From: Bin87 sp965203985
GTDB taxonomy: Bacteria; Chloroflexota; Dehalococcoidia; Lucifugimonadales; UBA3495
Assembly (NCBI GenBank): GCA_965203985.1
Contig: CBDBDS010000003.1
Location: 310,001-374,000 of the forward strand
Length of the DNA: 64,000 bases
Direction of reading: 5' to 3'
Shown here in pieces: positions 16,912 to 25,124 of the stretch. The translations under genes were made by a program, and so were the position numbers. The notes beneath the pieces are model-generated. The model saw only the letters and a program-made list of their open reading frames with translations, was not told where the DNA came from and searched no databases. The number at the start of each line of letters is the position of its first letter. Positions within the stretch are counted from its first letter, which is position 1.

Positions 16912-17517
16912 TTACCACTCATCGGCAGCGACAGGTAACTTTTCCCCTACGTAGGCGAACTTGCGAGCCTGCCGCGTCAGGGCTTCTGCGATGACGTCAG
17001 CAGGGGAGCGGAACATGTCGCCGTTGGGTGGCAGTTTGTGGATTTCCACCAAGCGGAGCATGGCGTCGGCGTGGTCTTCCAAGATACCGTCAGCCAGGAT
17101 GTGGGCGATGGACGCGCCGCGCTCATGCAGGACGCGGGATACCAGCAGGGTGCGGTGGCATTCCAGGGGCTCTTTCTCGGTGCAGAGTAGAGCGATGCGA
17201 CGCTCGTCGGCGGAGCGGATGACGCGGCGGATACCATCGTCAAAAGGGTCGGTTTCGACCACCCGGTCGTACCGGACGCGGCCGTCCGCGTCGTAGCACG
17301 CGCGGTCGGCGGGGCGGCCGCCCAGCTCACCGCCCAGGTACGCATAACCGATGCCGATATCGTCCAGCATCTGCTGGATGCCTTCATAATTGAACTGGGG
17401 ACTGTAGCGACTGTACGGCGCGGACCGCACGTCGATGATCTCGTCGATCCCGTGGCGCACCAGCAGGTTGGCGAACACCTCCGGCGGATGGTTGGAATGC
17501 CCGACGGTGAAGACCAT
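16912..17517 (-). CDS. DUF488 family protein (second copy)
   Basis: A 201-residue DUF488 protein beginning MVFTVGHSNHPPEVF, with EIIDVRSAPYSRYSPQFN and LLCTEKEPLECHRTLL. The VRSxPxSR segment and the CHR motif are the best conserved parts of the family. About 50 extra residues at the C-terminus contain a further helix and a basic tail. The ATG at 17517 is chosen because longer versions would overlap the upstream gene. It is followed at once by the other DUF488 gene, so the two likely act as a pair. Confidence 0.85.
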   Translation of the reverse strand: MVFTVGHSNHPPEVFANLLVRHGIDEIIDVRSAPYSRYSPQFNYEGIQQMLDDIGIGYAYLGGELGGRPADRACYDADGRVRYDRVVETDPFDDGIRRVIRSADERRIALLCTEKEPLECHRTLLVSRVLHERGASIAHILADGILEDHADAMLRLVEIHKLPPNGDMFRSPADVIAEALTRQARKFAYVGEKLPVAADEW

Positions 17518-17531
17518 CGGCTGCGCATCAT

Positions 17532-18233
17532 TCAATCTGTGGTACTCCGTCGGGGCCGGATGATGGCGGCAATAAGCTTGTACGCGTTGCCCTCGAATGG
17601 TTCGCCGAGGCTGACGGTCAGATACCGCTCTCCGACCGGGTATTCGCGGTAAGGCAGGTCCACCGACCCGCTCTCGCTGGCCGGTTCGGTGATACGGAAG
17701 CAATAGGTCTCATTGCAGTGGCTAAAGCGTCCCCGCAATATCGGGTAGTTGGCGCTGGGGCGCAACGGCTCGGATACGGTCACCGTCAGATCATCGACCC
17801 GTACCAACCGAAGCGAGGTGTCGTGCGCGGCCGTGAGGTCCACAGGGACTTGGTCATTTTCGCCGCCCCGGGAGTGGAACCCGTTGGTCCACAGCGGAGC
17901 GTCGGGATCGGCCAGTTGCATCAAATTGTCCCAGCCCAATCGGCCGACCTTGCGCCATTGGCGGGACGGGTTCAGTAGCCAATTTTCCTGTTGGTAGGCT
18001 TTGGGTTTAGGGCTGAGGAGGGGGACTTCGATCAGGTCCAGAATCTCCGGGTCTGTGCCATCGGCATAAAACCGTTCGCTTTCAGAGACTGCCTCGTTCT
18101 CACGGTTGCTGACCGGGCGGATCCATTGGCCCGATTTGGCGTCGCCCGACATTTCCTTCCCGGCGATGCATCGTCCGGCATTCTTGCGCGAATTGGCGAG
18201 ACAGACGAGGCGCTTGACGGTGGGGGTAGTCAT
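17532..18233 (-). CDS. Dual OB-fold-like protein in DUF488 cluster
   Basis: 233 residues. It starts with VKRLVCLANSRKNAGRCIAGKEM, then GQWIRPVSN, a central LLSPKPKAYQQENWLL segment and a later GSVDLPYREYPVGERYLTVSLGEP divided by text here at the 20-residue limit as GSVDLPYREYPV then GERYLTVSLGEP. This pattern fits proteins described as dual OB (DuOB) domain, which I recall with moderate certainty. OB folds bind nucleic acids or nucleotides, so it could be the sensing or targeting part of the cluster. It lies 14 bases before the second DUF488 gene. Confidence 0.65.
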   Translation of the reverse strand: MTTPTVKRLVCLANSRKNAGRCIAGKEMSGDAKSGQWIRPVSNRENEAVSESERFYADGTDPEILDLIEVPLLSPKPKAYQQENWLLNPSRQWRKVGRLGWDNLMQLADPDAPLWTNGFHSRGGENDQVPVDLTAAHDTSLRLVRVDDLTVTVSEPLRPSANYPILRGRFSHCNETYCFRITEPASESGSVDLPYREYPVGERYLTVSLGEPFEGNAYKLIAAIIRPRRSTTD

Positions 18234-18237
18234 AGTT

Positions 18238-18687
18238 TTATCTGTTGCCGGCCAGACACGATATTGCGACCATGGTCCGTTCTTGTTGGTTGCCTTGGTA
18301 GAAGTCGATGATGGCGGCTTCGGCTCGGTCTATCCAGGCACTTACCTGCGATTGTGTGAAAGATTGTATCGGGTTGTAATCAGCTTCTTCGCGCTGGTAC
18401 TTGAGGTCTCCGATGACATTGGCGAAGTCCTGGACTGGTTGCGAAAAGAGATTATGCCATCTGTTGAGAGGATGAGCTGCTCTGCGATGTTGCAGAGAGC
18501 GGTACGTGCCGGTCCAGTCGGTCTGGTTAGCCGCGGTTCTGGGCCCATGGATACAGTCAGCTATGGATGTGGCGAGGGCATGGAACATGGCGTAGTACGC
18601 TGTGCTGACGGCGCGGCGCAACGCTTCCGGGCTGGGCTGCCCGGCCGCGAGCGAACGGCTGATTGCGATGAGGTTTTGCCAGTCCAT
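18238..18687 (-). CDS. HEPN-domain protein (UPF0332-like)
   Basis: All-alpha HEPN protein of 149 residues. The first long helix reads LRRAVSTAYYAMFHALA, and the second signature is R99-E-E-A-D-Y, the RxxADY form of the HEPN active motif in which Tyr replaces His. HEPN proteins are commonly RNases or structural partners in conflict systems. Its ATG overlaps the stop of the gene upstream (TAATG), which implies coupled translation. The stop is 4 bases from the dual-OB gene start. Confidence 0.8.
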   Translation of the reverse strand: MDWQNLIAISRSLAAGQPSPEALRRAVSTAYYAMFHALATSIADCIHGPRTAANQTDWTGTYRSLQHRRAAHPLNRWHNLFSQPVQDFANVIGDLKYQREEADYNPIQSFTQSQVSAWIDRAEAAIIDFYQGNQQERTMVAISCLAGNR

Positions 18688-18986
18688 TAGATGGTCAGTT
18701 CGTGTGCTTCGCTTTGGTGGACGTAAGAGATTGATGGCCTGGCATGGATGCCGAGGTTAAGAAGCGGCTCCACGATAACGCGGTGGAACGAGTTGAGGAG
18801 TCTGGGATCCAGCGAATTCGGCTCTCCGTCGTAGATTACCCAGACGTTGAGGTACTCCTCGTTGTCCAAGTCGAGCGCCGGTTTTGCTTTGACGCTCTGG
18901 AAGGCAACCTTGTGCCCGTGATGGATTTGAAGGTTGTCCGAGATCATGGCTTCGGCTTGTCGCGTTTGGTCTTCGGAGATTGTCAT
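18687..18986 (-). CDS. Small HEPN-partner protein
   Basis: First gene of the five-gene cluster, 99 residues from the ATG at 18986, which follows AAGGAGCC. The core LDLDNEEYLNVWVIYDG and LDPRLLNSFHRVIVEPLL give an alternating strand-helix pattern. It lacks the GSxxxG signature of minimal nucleotidyltransferases, the usual HEPN partners, so it may be a different partner type. Coupling to the HEPN gene through a 1-base stop/start overlap suggests a 1:1 antitoxin-like or scaffold role; that is inference. Confidence 0.7.
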   Translation of the reverse strand: MTISEDQTRQAEAMISDNLQIHHGHKVAFQSVKAKPALDLDNEEYLNVWVIYDGEPNSLDPRLLNSFHRVIVEPLLNLGIHARPSISYVHQSEAHELTI

Positions 18987-19296
18987 GGTTGGCTCCTTTG
19001 CGGCGTTCGGCAATCACTACGTCAGAAATTCCACAGCTGACGCTGCATCCTGACTTTCAGCCGATTGACGCGGTGGCGTCCAATTCCGTCAAGGCATCTT
19101 TGCGGCAATAGTTTCGGTTGTGCCGCCGGAACTTGCGCCAGGCGGCGTTACGCTCCACCTCGCAACATGATGGCGAGAAACGTTTGCAGCTTACCGTCAA
19201 GCGGGGTGTTCTCATCAATAATCCCGCCGGTTTGGAGTGGCGGCGGCCTTTGTTATCCACGGTGAACCTCGCACGTATATTACGTTGCTTGACTAC
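18987..19296. other. Intergenic region with a possible small Cys/Arg-rich ORF
   Basis: This 310-base gap precedes the five-gene cluster. On the minus strand 19057-19260 could encode a 67-residue basic, cysteine-containing peptide (SCKRFSPSCCEVERN, then RKFRRHNRNYC), which might be a tiny DNA-binding protein but has no clear start signal. The cluster promoter should lie at about 18990-19060. I see no hairpin terminator or RNA gene. Confidence 0.3.
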
Positions 19297-20058
19297 TCAG
19301 TCTAGCAGTTTCACCGCAGCCAACAGATAATCCCTCGCCGCCCCAACGTCCAACCGGTCATCCGCATCCCGGAGGCGGCCCTCGGCGTCGATGCTGACGG
19401 CGGCCCACTCGGGGAGCAATGGGAATAACAATTCGGCGACGTTGCCGGCGTGAAGGCCACCGGCGACTACCAGGCCCAGTTCCGGCGCGGCGGAGCGGAT
19501 GGCCTCCAGGTAATCGGCGGAGCGGGCGGCGTCCAGCGGGAGGCCCAAGCCCTCCGAGGCGTCGACCAGCACGTCGGTGACCAGGCCGGAGAATTCGGCG
19601 CAGCGTCGTGCCAATTCGTCCGGCCGGTGATTGACCGATTCCATGGCCTCGCGCCCTGCCTGGAACACTATGCGTGACGGGCCGCACCGTTCGCGGTACG
19701 CCTCCAAGGCGTCGGGGTTTGGCCAGGGAGCGCCGCGGGTGGCGTTGATCTGGACGCCGTGGCAATTGGGTCCCCCAACCTCGGTGGCGCGGGTCAGTGC
19801 GTCCGCCACATCCGCGCCGGGTTGCGGTCGATAGTGGATGAGGTTGAGGCAGCGGGGATCGCCGGAAAAGATGCCCGCGATGGCATCAGGCGTTGGACAG
19901 CGGTTAGGCGCGTCGCTGGGCTGGCCGGAAAGCAGGGCGTTGCTGAGCAGCACGCCGCACATCAGCAGACGGTTCGGTTCCTCTGGAATCGCCGCCAGGA
20001 CCGCGTCGACTTCACTCCGGGAACAGAACCCGGTAACGCCGATGTAGGGCCTCGTCAT
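19297..20058 (-). CDS. TIM-barrel protein, phosphoribosylanthranilate isomerase-like
   Basis: 253 residues starting MTRPYIGVTGFCSRSEV. The alternation of hydrophobic strands (LLMCGVLLS, CLNLIHYR, GVQINATRG, RIVFQAG, TDVLVDAS, GLVVAGGLHAGNVAELL, AAVSIDAEG) is that of a TrpF-like TIM barrel with a phosphate-binding AGGL loop near the C-terminus. It is not the trpF of a tryptophan operon by context. The role is unknown. Its start codon lies within a 36-bp inverted repeat (20053-20088). Confidence 0.7.
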   Translation of the reverse strand: MTRPYIGVTGFCSRSEVDAVLAAIPEEPNRLLMCGVLLSNALLSGQPSDAPNRCPTPDAIAGIFSGDPRCLNLIHYRPQPGADVADALTRATEVGGPNCHGVQINATRGAPWPNPDALEAYRERCGPSRIVFQAGREAMESVNHRPDELARRCAEFSGLVTDVLVDASEGLGLPLDAARSADYLEAIRSAAPELGLVVAGGLHAGNVAELLFPLLPEWAAVSIDAEGRLRDADDRLDVGAARDYLLAAVKLLD

Positions 20059-20088
20059 CGAGATTGCCACGCTGAGCTCGCAATGACG
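20053..20088. repeat. Inverted repeat over a start codon (CGTCATCGAG...CTCGCAATGACG)
   Basis: Arms CGTCAT-CGAG and CTCG-CA-ATGACG flank ATTGCCACGCTGAG. It belongs to the same kind of short mobile repeat as 63744-63846 (both contain GAGATTGCC and CGCAATGAC). It overlaps the start of the TIM-barrel gene and touches the stop of the acyl-CoA synthetase gene. Confidence 0.6.
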
Positions 20089-21723
20089 CTATGCGGCCAG
20101 GCCCAACCGCTCGGCGGCCATCTGGCGGAGCAGGTATTTTTGCACTTTGCCGCTGGAGGTCATGGGGTAGTCGTCCATCACGACCAGGTGGCGCGGTATC
20201 TTGAAGCTGGCCATCTTGCCGCGACAGAAGCCATCCAGGTCCGCATCGGTGATTGCCTGGCCCGGTTCGACGACCACGCAGGCGCACGCTACCTCGGTGA
20301 GGCGTTCGTCCGGCACGCCGATCACCTGCACCTTGTTGACCGCAGGATGTTCCAGCAGGAAGGCTTCGACCTCCGTCGGGTCGACGTTCTCCCCGCCGAC
20401 CTTGAGCATGTCCTTGTAACGGCCCATGAAGCTAATGCTACCGTCATCGCGCATGGTGGCGACGTCGCCGGTGTGGAACCAGCCTTCGCCGTCAATAGCC
20501 TCCGCGGTGGCTTCGGGACGCTTGTAGTAGCCCTGCATGACGGCGTACCCTCGCACCAGCAACTCGCCGACGGTCGACGAGGGCAGGGTTTCTCCGGTTT
20601 CGGGGTCGATCACCTTGAATTCGTAACCGGGCAGTGCGTGGCCGCTCTCAACGCAACGGTCGTCCTCGGGGGCGTCCAGGAAGGTTCGGGTAGCTCCGAC
20701 GCCAACCTCGGTCATGCCCCAGGCTGAGAGTGAAGGGCAGAGCTTCTGCTGGGTGAGGCGCGCCGTCGGTTCGCTGGAGGCCATGCCGACGGCCAGCAGG
20801 ATGGTGCGCAGGCTGCTCCGGTCAATGCGGTCGACGTCGGGATGGTGGGTCAGGTCGAAGAAGTGGGTGTCGAACCCATTCATCACCGTGGCCCGCTCCG
20901 ATTCCAGAAGACCAAGCACCTCGCCGGCGTCGAACACGGTGGTCAGCACGATGCGCGCGCCGGTGACCCATGACATCAGCGGCCCCTCGTACAGGCCGAA
21001 ACAGTGGAACAACGGCAGGTACATGAGGATGACGTCGCGGGAGGACGTTGCCATGCGGTTGGCGGCGTCGGTGATGGTGCGGATGGGATTGTGGCAGTGC
21101 ATCACGCCCTTGGGGAACCCGGTGGTTCCGGACGTGTACATGAGCAGGAAAGTGTCGTCGGGGCTGACGGTGCCTTCGCGATGGGCCAGTTCCGAGGCAG
21201 GCACCTCATCAGCGCCGGCCAGCATCGCATCCCAGTCGATGGTCCCGGCCGGGTGGTTTTCGCCGAGGACGATGACGTTGCGAAGGGCGGGAAAGGCGGA
21301 CGGACGCAGATTACTCGCATCGCCGGTGTCGATCTCGGGAGCGACCTCGCGCAGCATGTCCAGGAAGCCCACCGGGCCGGAGCGGTCCATCAGGATCAGG
21401 GCGGTCGAGTCGGAGTGGTTGACCAGGTACTCCATGTCGGTGGTGCGGAACCGGGTGTTGATGGGCACCAGCACGGCGCCGATCTTGGCCACGGCGCCAA
21501 ACAGGAAAAGCCATTCCGCGCGGTTGGGCATCCACACCGAAACCTTGTCGCCGGGCTGGACGCCGAGGTTGATCAGCGCCCGCGCCACCCGGTCCACCTC
21601 GTCACGAAACTGATCGAACGACCAACGGCGGCCCTCGTACATCAGGGCCTCTCGGGGACCGAAACGTTCGGTGGCCTGGTTCAGCAGGTCTCCGATTGTT
21701 TGCTTGGGAAACCAGTCCGACAT
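20089..21723 (-). CDS. Acyl-CoA synthetase (AMP-forming)
   Basis: ANL-superfamily ligase of 544 residues that activates a carboxylic acid as acyl-AMP and then transfers it to CoA. Motifs in order: LLMYTSGTTGFPKGVMH (P-loop), WGMTEVG, GEGWFHTGDVATM, GRYKDMLKVGGENV and the catalytic Lys in SGKVQKYLLRQ. The start at 21723 avoids overlap with the upstream Uma2 gene. The chain-length preference cannot be told. It could feed the acyl-CoA dehydrogenase and hydratase encoded elsewhere in the window. Confidence 0.94.
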   Translation of the reverse strand: MSDWFPKQTIGDLLNQATERFGPREALMYEGRRWSFDQFRDEVDRVARALINLGVQPGDKVSVWMPNRAEWLFLFGAVAKIGAVLVPINTRFRTTDMEYLVNHSDSTALILMDRSGPVGFLDMLREVAPEIDTGDASNLRPSAFPALRNVIVLGENHPAGTIDWDAMLAGADEVPASELAHREGTVSPDDTFLLMYTSGTTGFPKGVMHCHNPIRTITDAANRMATSSRDVILMYLPLFHCFGLYEGPLMSWVTGARIVLTTVFDAGEVLGLLESERATVMNGFDTHFFDLTHHPDVDRIDRSSLRTILLAVGMASSEPTARLTQQKLCPSLSAWGMTEVGVGATRTFLDAPEDDRCVESGHALPGYEFKVIDPETGETLPSSTVGELLVRGYAVMQGYYKRPEATAEAIDGEGWFHTGDVATMRDDGSISFMGRYKDMLKVGGENVDPTEVEAFLLEHPAVNKVQVIGVPDERLTEVACACVVVEPGQAITDADLDGFCRGKMASFKIPRHLVVMDDYPMTSSGKVQKYLLRQMAAERLGLAA

Positions 21724-21808
21724 GGGGATGAGACCCTCCAATGGATTAGTTGGTCGGGTGGAGTCGTGGGAACAGGACCGTTGCAGGATTGGAAGGGACT
21801 GAGCAGCG

Positions 21809-22363
21809 CTAATCGAAGATTTCGTCCAGATCAATGATCAGGCCCGGCAGCAACGGAGTGGAAAGCGTGGCGCCGCGTCCATAAACGCCCACTGATACGA
21901 GCCGGCCGTTTTCCAAGCGGAGAGCCTCAACAGTTTGGGTTATGGGATATGCCCGCCAATATTCGAGTACTCCGAAGAGAGCATATAGCTCCTGCTTGAC
22001 GCCGCGGTCGCGCTCCTCGGTTGACGGGGAGGCGATCTCGATGATCAGGTCCGGCGCGCCCTGGATGTTCGTTCCTGTGATGATGTGGGCCCGCGCCGCC
22101 GACACAAAGAGCAGATCGGGCTGGAGGATGTTGGTATCCGAGAGAAACACATCTAGTGGAGCCGCGAAAAGTTCACCCAAACCATTAGCGTTGATGAAAG
22201 GTCCCAGCAGATTGGAAAACTTCATTGATATCCTCTGGTGCAGAGGAATTGGCGTGGGCGCCAAAATCAGTTCTCCGTCGATCAATTCGTAGCGGACATC
22301 GTCGGGCGTCAGCAGGTAGTCCGCGTAGGTGTATGGACCCCTGCGGGTTCGCGTGACCATCAT
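21809..22363 (-). CDS. Uma2-family putative endonuclease
   Basis: PD-(D/E)XK-fold protein of the Uma2 (DUF820) family, 184 residues. The nuclease core is visible as LQPDLLFVS with the Asp and DLIIEIASPST with the Glu, followed by a conserved KQELYALFGVLEYWRAYP helix. The ATG at 22363 (followed by a second ATG) lies after AAGGAGG. Uma2 proteins multiply in Cyanobacteria and Chloroflexota and are of unknown biological role. There are two more copies in this window. Confidence 0.88.
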   Translation of the reverse strand: MMVTRTRRGPYTYADYLLTPDDVRYELIDGELILAPTPIPLHQRISMKFSNLLGPFINANGLGELFAAPLDVFLSDTNILQPDLLFVSAARAHIITGTNIQGAPDLIIEIASPSTEERDRGVKQELYALFGVLEYWRAYPITQTVEALRLENGRLVSVGVYGRGATLSTPLLPGLIIDLDEIFD

Positions 22364-22404
22364 CCGACCTCCTTGCCGTTGGGTGACATCCAGCAAGTCA
22401 GTTA

Positions 22405-23484
22405 TCAGTTGCCGCCCAGAGCTTTCAACTCGGGCACGACCTCGGCGGCGAAGAGGCGCATGCTGGATTCGGCGGCGTCGTAGGGCATGGCGGCGTAGCT
22501 GAAAGCGCCCACGTAGGTGTCGTGGCCGGTGCGCTCACGGATCTGCAGGATCTTCTCGTAGCACTGCTCTGGGGTGCCCCAGACCTGAAGATTGACGAAG
22601 AAATCGACCACCTCGTCGTCGCCATAGTCGAACATCTTCTCGGCCACTTTGCCGTAGTATTCGTAGCCCTTGATGTCCTTGTGGTGGTCGGCCTTGAACT
22701 GGTAATGGTCCATCACCGTGTGCCAGTAGCCACCGATGTAGCGGCGGGCCATGTCACGGGCGTAATCGGCGTCTTCGTGGCAGAAGGTCCAACAGGCGAC
22801 GACCGGCGGCGGGGGACCGGCGGAGCTGGTTCCGTGGCTTTCATGCCAGGCGTTTCGGTAGTTGGTCAGGTCGCTTTCCACCTCGTCCCAGGGTTTTTGC
22901 GGAATGACCAGCATGCCGACACCCAGTTGGGCCATGATGCGGCTGCTCTCGGGGGAGATGGCGGCGGCGTAGGTGCGATCCTTGAAGCTGCGGAAGGGAT
23001 TGGGGCGGATCTCACGGCGGGGCTGCTTGATGTACTCGCCGTCGAACTCGCAGAACCCGCTTTCCAGGCCGGCCAGGAGGCATTCGGCGGACTCGATAAA
23101 TCGGGTACGTGACTCGTTCATGTCGACACGGAACCCGTCGTATTCGACCTTGGCCAGGCCGCGGCCCACCCCCAGGATGAACCGGCCGTCGCTGATGTTG
23201 TCCAGCATGGACACCTGCTCGGCTACGCGCATTGGGTCGTGCCAGGGCAGGACGCAGACCATGCTGCCCAACTGCATGTCGGTGGTGCGGCCGGCCATGT
23301 AGGTGAGGAACTGGAGCACGTCGGGGCACATGGTGTAATCGGTGAAATGGTGCTCCACGCCCCAAATCGACTGGAAGCCCAGCGGCTCGGCCAGGTCGGC
23401 TAGGCGGAGTTCCTGCCGATATACGTCGTAATCGGTGGCAAACTTGCCCGGGTTCTGGAAGATGGTGGCGGCGCCTACGTGCAT
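22405..23484 (-). CDS. LLM-class flavin-dependent oxidoreductase
   Basis: Luciferase-like monooxygenase of 359 residues. Key segments are SIWGVEHHFTDYTMCPD, the GSMVCVLPWHDPMRVAEQ strand, ILGVGRGLAKVEYDGF and a C-terminal VVDFFVNLQVWGTPEQC. The EHHF motif places it closer to bacterial luciferase and alkane-type FMN monooxygenases than the gene at 13990. The ATG has no strong ribosome-binding site. The reductase partner is not in the window. Confidence 0.9.
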   Translation of the reverse strand: MHVGAATIFQNPGKFATDYDVYRQELRLADLAEPLGFQSIWGVEHHFTDYTMCPDVLQFLTYMAGRTTDMQLGSMVCVLPWHDPMRVAEQVSMLDNISDGRFILGVGRGLAKVEYDGFRVDMNESRTRFIESAECLLAGLESGFCEFDGEYIKQPRREIRPNPFRSFKDRTYAAAISPESSRIMAQLGVGMLVIPQKPWDEVESDLTNYRNAWHESHGTSSAGPPPPVVACWTFCHEDADYARDMARRYIGGYWHTVMDHYQFKADHHKDIKGYEYYGKVAEKMFDYGDDEVVDFFVNLQVWGTPEQCYEKILQIRERTGHDTYVGAFSYAAMPYDAAESSMRLFAAEVVPELKALGGN

Positions 23485-23500
23485 GGTTGCCCCTTCACCC

Positions 23501-23704
23501 TTAATCGCTGCTCATTTCATCGTTGTTGTCCGGCAAAATCTCATCGGGATCCAAACCGAGCGCTCGGAGGCGGGCGCGCGCTTCGTCTAACCGAACTTCT
23601 GCCTCAGCATGTGCGGCATCGTGAGCTTGTTTGCGGCCCTCTTCCAGCAAACGCTGCTTCTGTGGTTCCAACAGGTGTCGGTTCAAAAATTCCGCGATTA
23701 CCAT
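23501..23704 (-). CDS. Small coiled-coil protein
   Basis: 67 residues, nearly all helical and charged (EPQKQRLLEEGRKQAHDAA, then EVRLDEARARLRALG), ending in an acidic tail. Its ATG overlaps the end of the small membrane protein gene upstream by 7 bases, so the two are likely translated together and may form a membrane complex. No family is recognised. Confidence 0.6.
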   Translation of the reverse strand: MVIAEFLNRHLLEPQKQRLLEEGRKQAHDAAHAEAEVRLDEARARLRALGLDPDEILPDNNDEMSSD

Positions 23705-23901
23705 GATTCCCCTACGACTTCGGATATTACCTCAAACAGTGGCTTTGATATCCCGTAGGTTACGCCGAATATCGTGAGCCCGATGATGAATCTGTCGAGG
23801 TTATCGAGATCTCCGACCGCGTTTAACCCATACCAGTACAACGCGCCGAAAATCCCAACTAACGCGCTGAGCTTGAGCGCCTTGATTATAAGGCGTTTCA
23901 C
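23698..23901 (-). CDS. Small membrane protein
   Basis: 67 residues with two hydrophobic segments (LSALVGIFGALYWYGL and FIIGLTIFGVTYGIS) and a short basic N-terminus. It starts with GTG overlapping the LLM gene stop by 4 bases (GTGA) and overlaps the coiled-coil gene downstream by 7. The function is unknown. Confidence 0.6.
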   Translation of the reverse strand: MKRLIIKALKLSALVGIFGALYWYGLNAVGDLDNLDRFIIGLTIFGVTYGISKPLFEVISEVVGESW

Positions 23902-24956
23902 AGCATCGGCCGAACCTTTTCGGGGGAGCAGGCGTGCATAACCGCCTGGGTGGAGGCGATTTCCGGGCGGGCGGCGATGACGCGGACCAAGGCCACATCC
24001 AGGCCCTCGGCCAGCTTGGCAAAGGCGGCGGCGGCCCCGTCGGGCTTGCCGTAATAGCCGACGGCCAGCAGCGCGTCGGACGGATAGGCGTCGGCCACCT
24101 CGTCCATGTCGCCGCCACGGGAGCGGATGGCATCGGCGCCGGCAAGCTCTTCCGTGTAGCCCATGCGCTCGAAATGGGCGCGGTAGCCGAATTGGCGCTC
24201 CCGCTCGGTGGGCACGGCGGCACCCAGCGGGTAGCCCAGGCAGTTCTTGGCGAAGGCACGGCGGGCTACGTCCTCGTCGTCGTCAACGCAAATGCGGATG
24301 TATTCGACGACCTTGACCTCCGAGGGATCGCGGCCGACGCGCTCCGCGCCCTCGGCGATGCGCTCGCGGCTCCAGGCGATTTGCGCGGGGGTGCACCAGT
24401 TCAGACACACCCCGTCGGCGATCTCGCCGGCCAACCGGAGCATTTCAGGTCCGAGGGTTCCCAGATACACCGGCGTGTCGGGCGCGGGCCGGATGGCGAG
24501 ACGGATGTTGTTGTAGTTAATGTGCTCGCCCTGGTAGGAGACGCGTTCGCCGCGGACCAGGCCGCGGATCGTGGTCAGGTAGTCACGCATGAGGTTCAGA
24601 GCCGAAACGCGGGGGAAACCCAGGTCGCGGCGGTTCGCAGGACGGTACGCGCTGCCCGCGCCGACGCCCATGATGAACTTGCCGCCGGTCTGCTGGCTCA
24701 TTGTGCCGCCGGACATGGCGAAACCGATCGGCGTGCGGTACATCACCGGGGACACGCCGATGCCGGTGGTCAGGCCGCCCTCGACGACGTCGCAGCTGGC
24801 CTGCCAGCGCCGGGCGCAAACCTGGAAGGAATCGGTGCCGATGTTCTCGGGCGTCCAGATGCTTTCGTAACCCAGCTCAGCGGCCTCGCGGGCCAGGTTG
24901 GCCTGGTCGTCCCAATTCATTCCCAGCGTGTGGTCCAATCCGACGCCGATTTCCAT
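23898..24956 (-). CDS. LLM-class oxidoreductase (F420-type)
   Basis: 352 residues from the ATG at 24956, which follows GGAGG. MEIGVGLDHTLGM, YESIWTPENIG, GIGVSPVMYRTPIG and FIMGVGAGSAYRP are typical of F420-dependent members such as methylene-H4MPT-reductase-like enzymes. The C-terminal part (LAEGLDVALVRVIAARPE) closes the barrel. It is co-directional with the two tiny genes downstream. Confidence 0.88.
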   Translation of the reverse strand: MEIGVGLDHTLGMNWDDQANLAREAAELGYESIWTPENIGTDSFQVCARRWQASCDVVEGGLTTGIGVSPVMYRTPIGFAMSGGTMSQQTGGKFIMGVGAGSAYRPANRRDLGFPRVSALNLMRDYLTTIRGLVRGERVSYQGEHINYNNIRLAIRPAPDTPVYLGTLGPEMLRLAGEIADGVCLNWCTPAQIAWSRERIAEGAERVGRDPSEVKVVEYIRICVDDDEDVARRAFAKNCLGYPLGAAVPTERERQFGYRAHFERMGYTEELAGADAIRSRGGDMDEVADAYPSDALLAVGYYGKPDGAAAAFAKLAEGLDVALVRVIAARPEIASTQAVMHACSPEKVRPML

Positions 24957-25083
24957 GCGAATTCCTCCGGTGATGCTGAGTGTCAGTTGCGAAATTTTAC
25001 CACGCGAACTCCGTGGGTCGGGTTCTGCTGTGTCGCGTGAGTGGCGGTTTGAGGACGCCACAAATCTCAGTGCGCGAGCCCGG

Positions 25084-25092
25084 TGCTATAAT
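25084..25092 (+). promoter_or_regulatory. Extended -10 promoter (TGCTATAAT)
   Basis: TGC followed by TATAAT (25087-25092) lies 32 bases before the MFS start codon. No good -35 hexamer is at the usual distance. The identical 9-mer occurs before 47806 and 55983. Confidence 0.55.
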
Positions 25093-25124
25093 CTGCGCCG
25101 GTTTGCGAGGGAGGCTCCAGAGAC

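Noticed and set aside
19057..19260. Small Cys/Arg-rich gene before the DUF488 island
   Set aside because: No start signal or recognised family; kept only as a note in the intergenic entry.
23934..25040. 368-codon frame opposite the LLM gene
   Set aside because: Antisense shadow caused by GC-rich third positions; the LLM signatures are on the minus strand.
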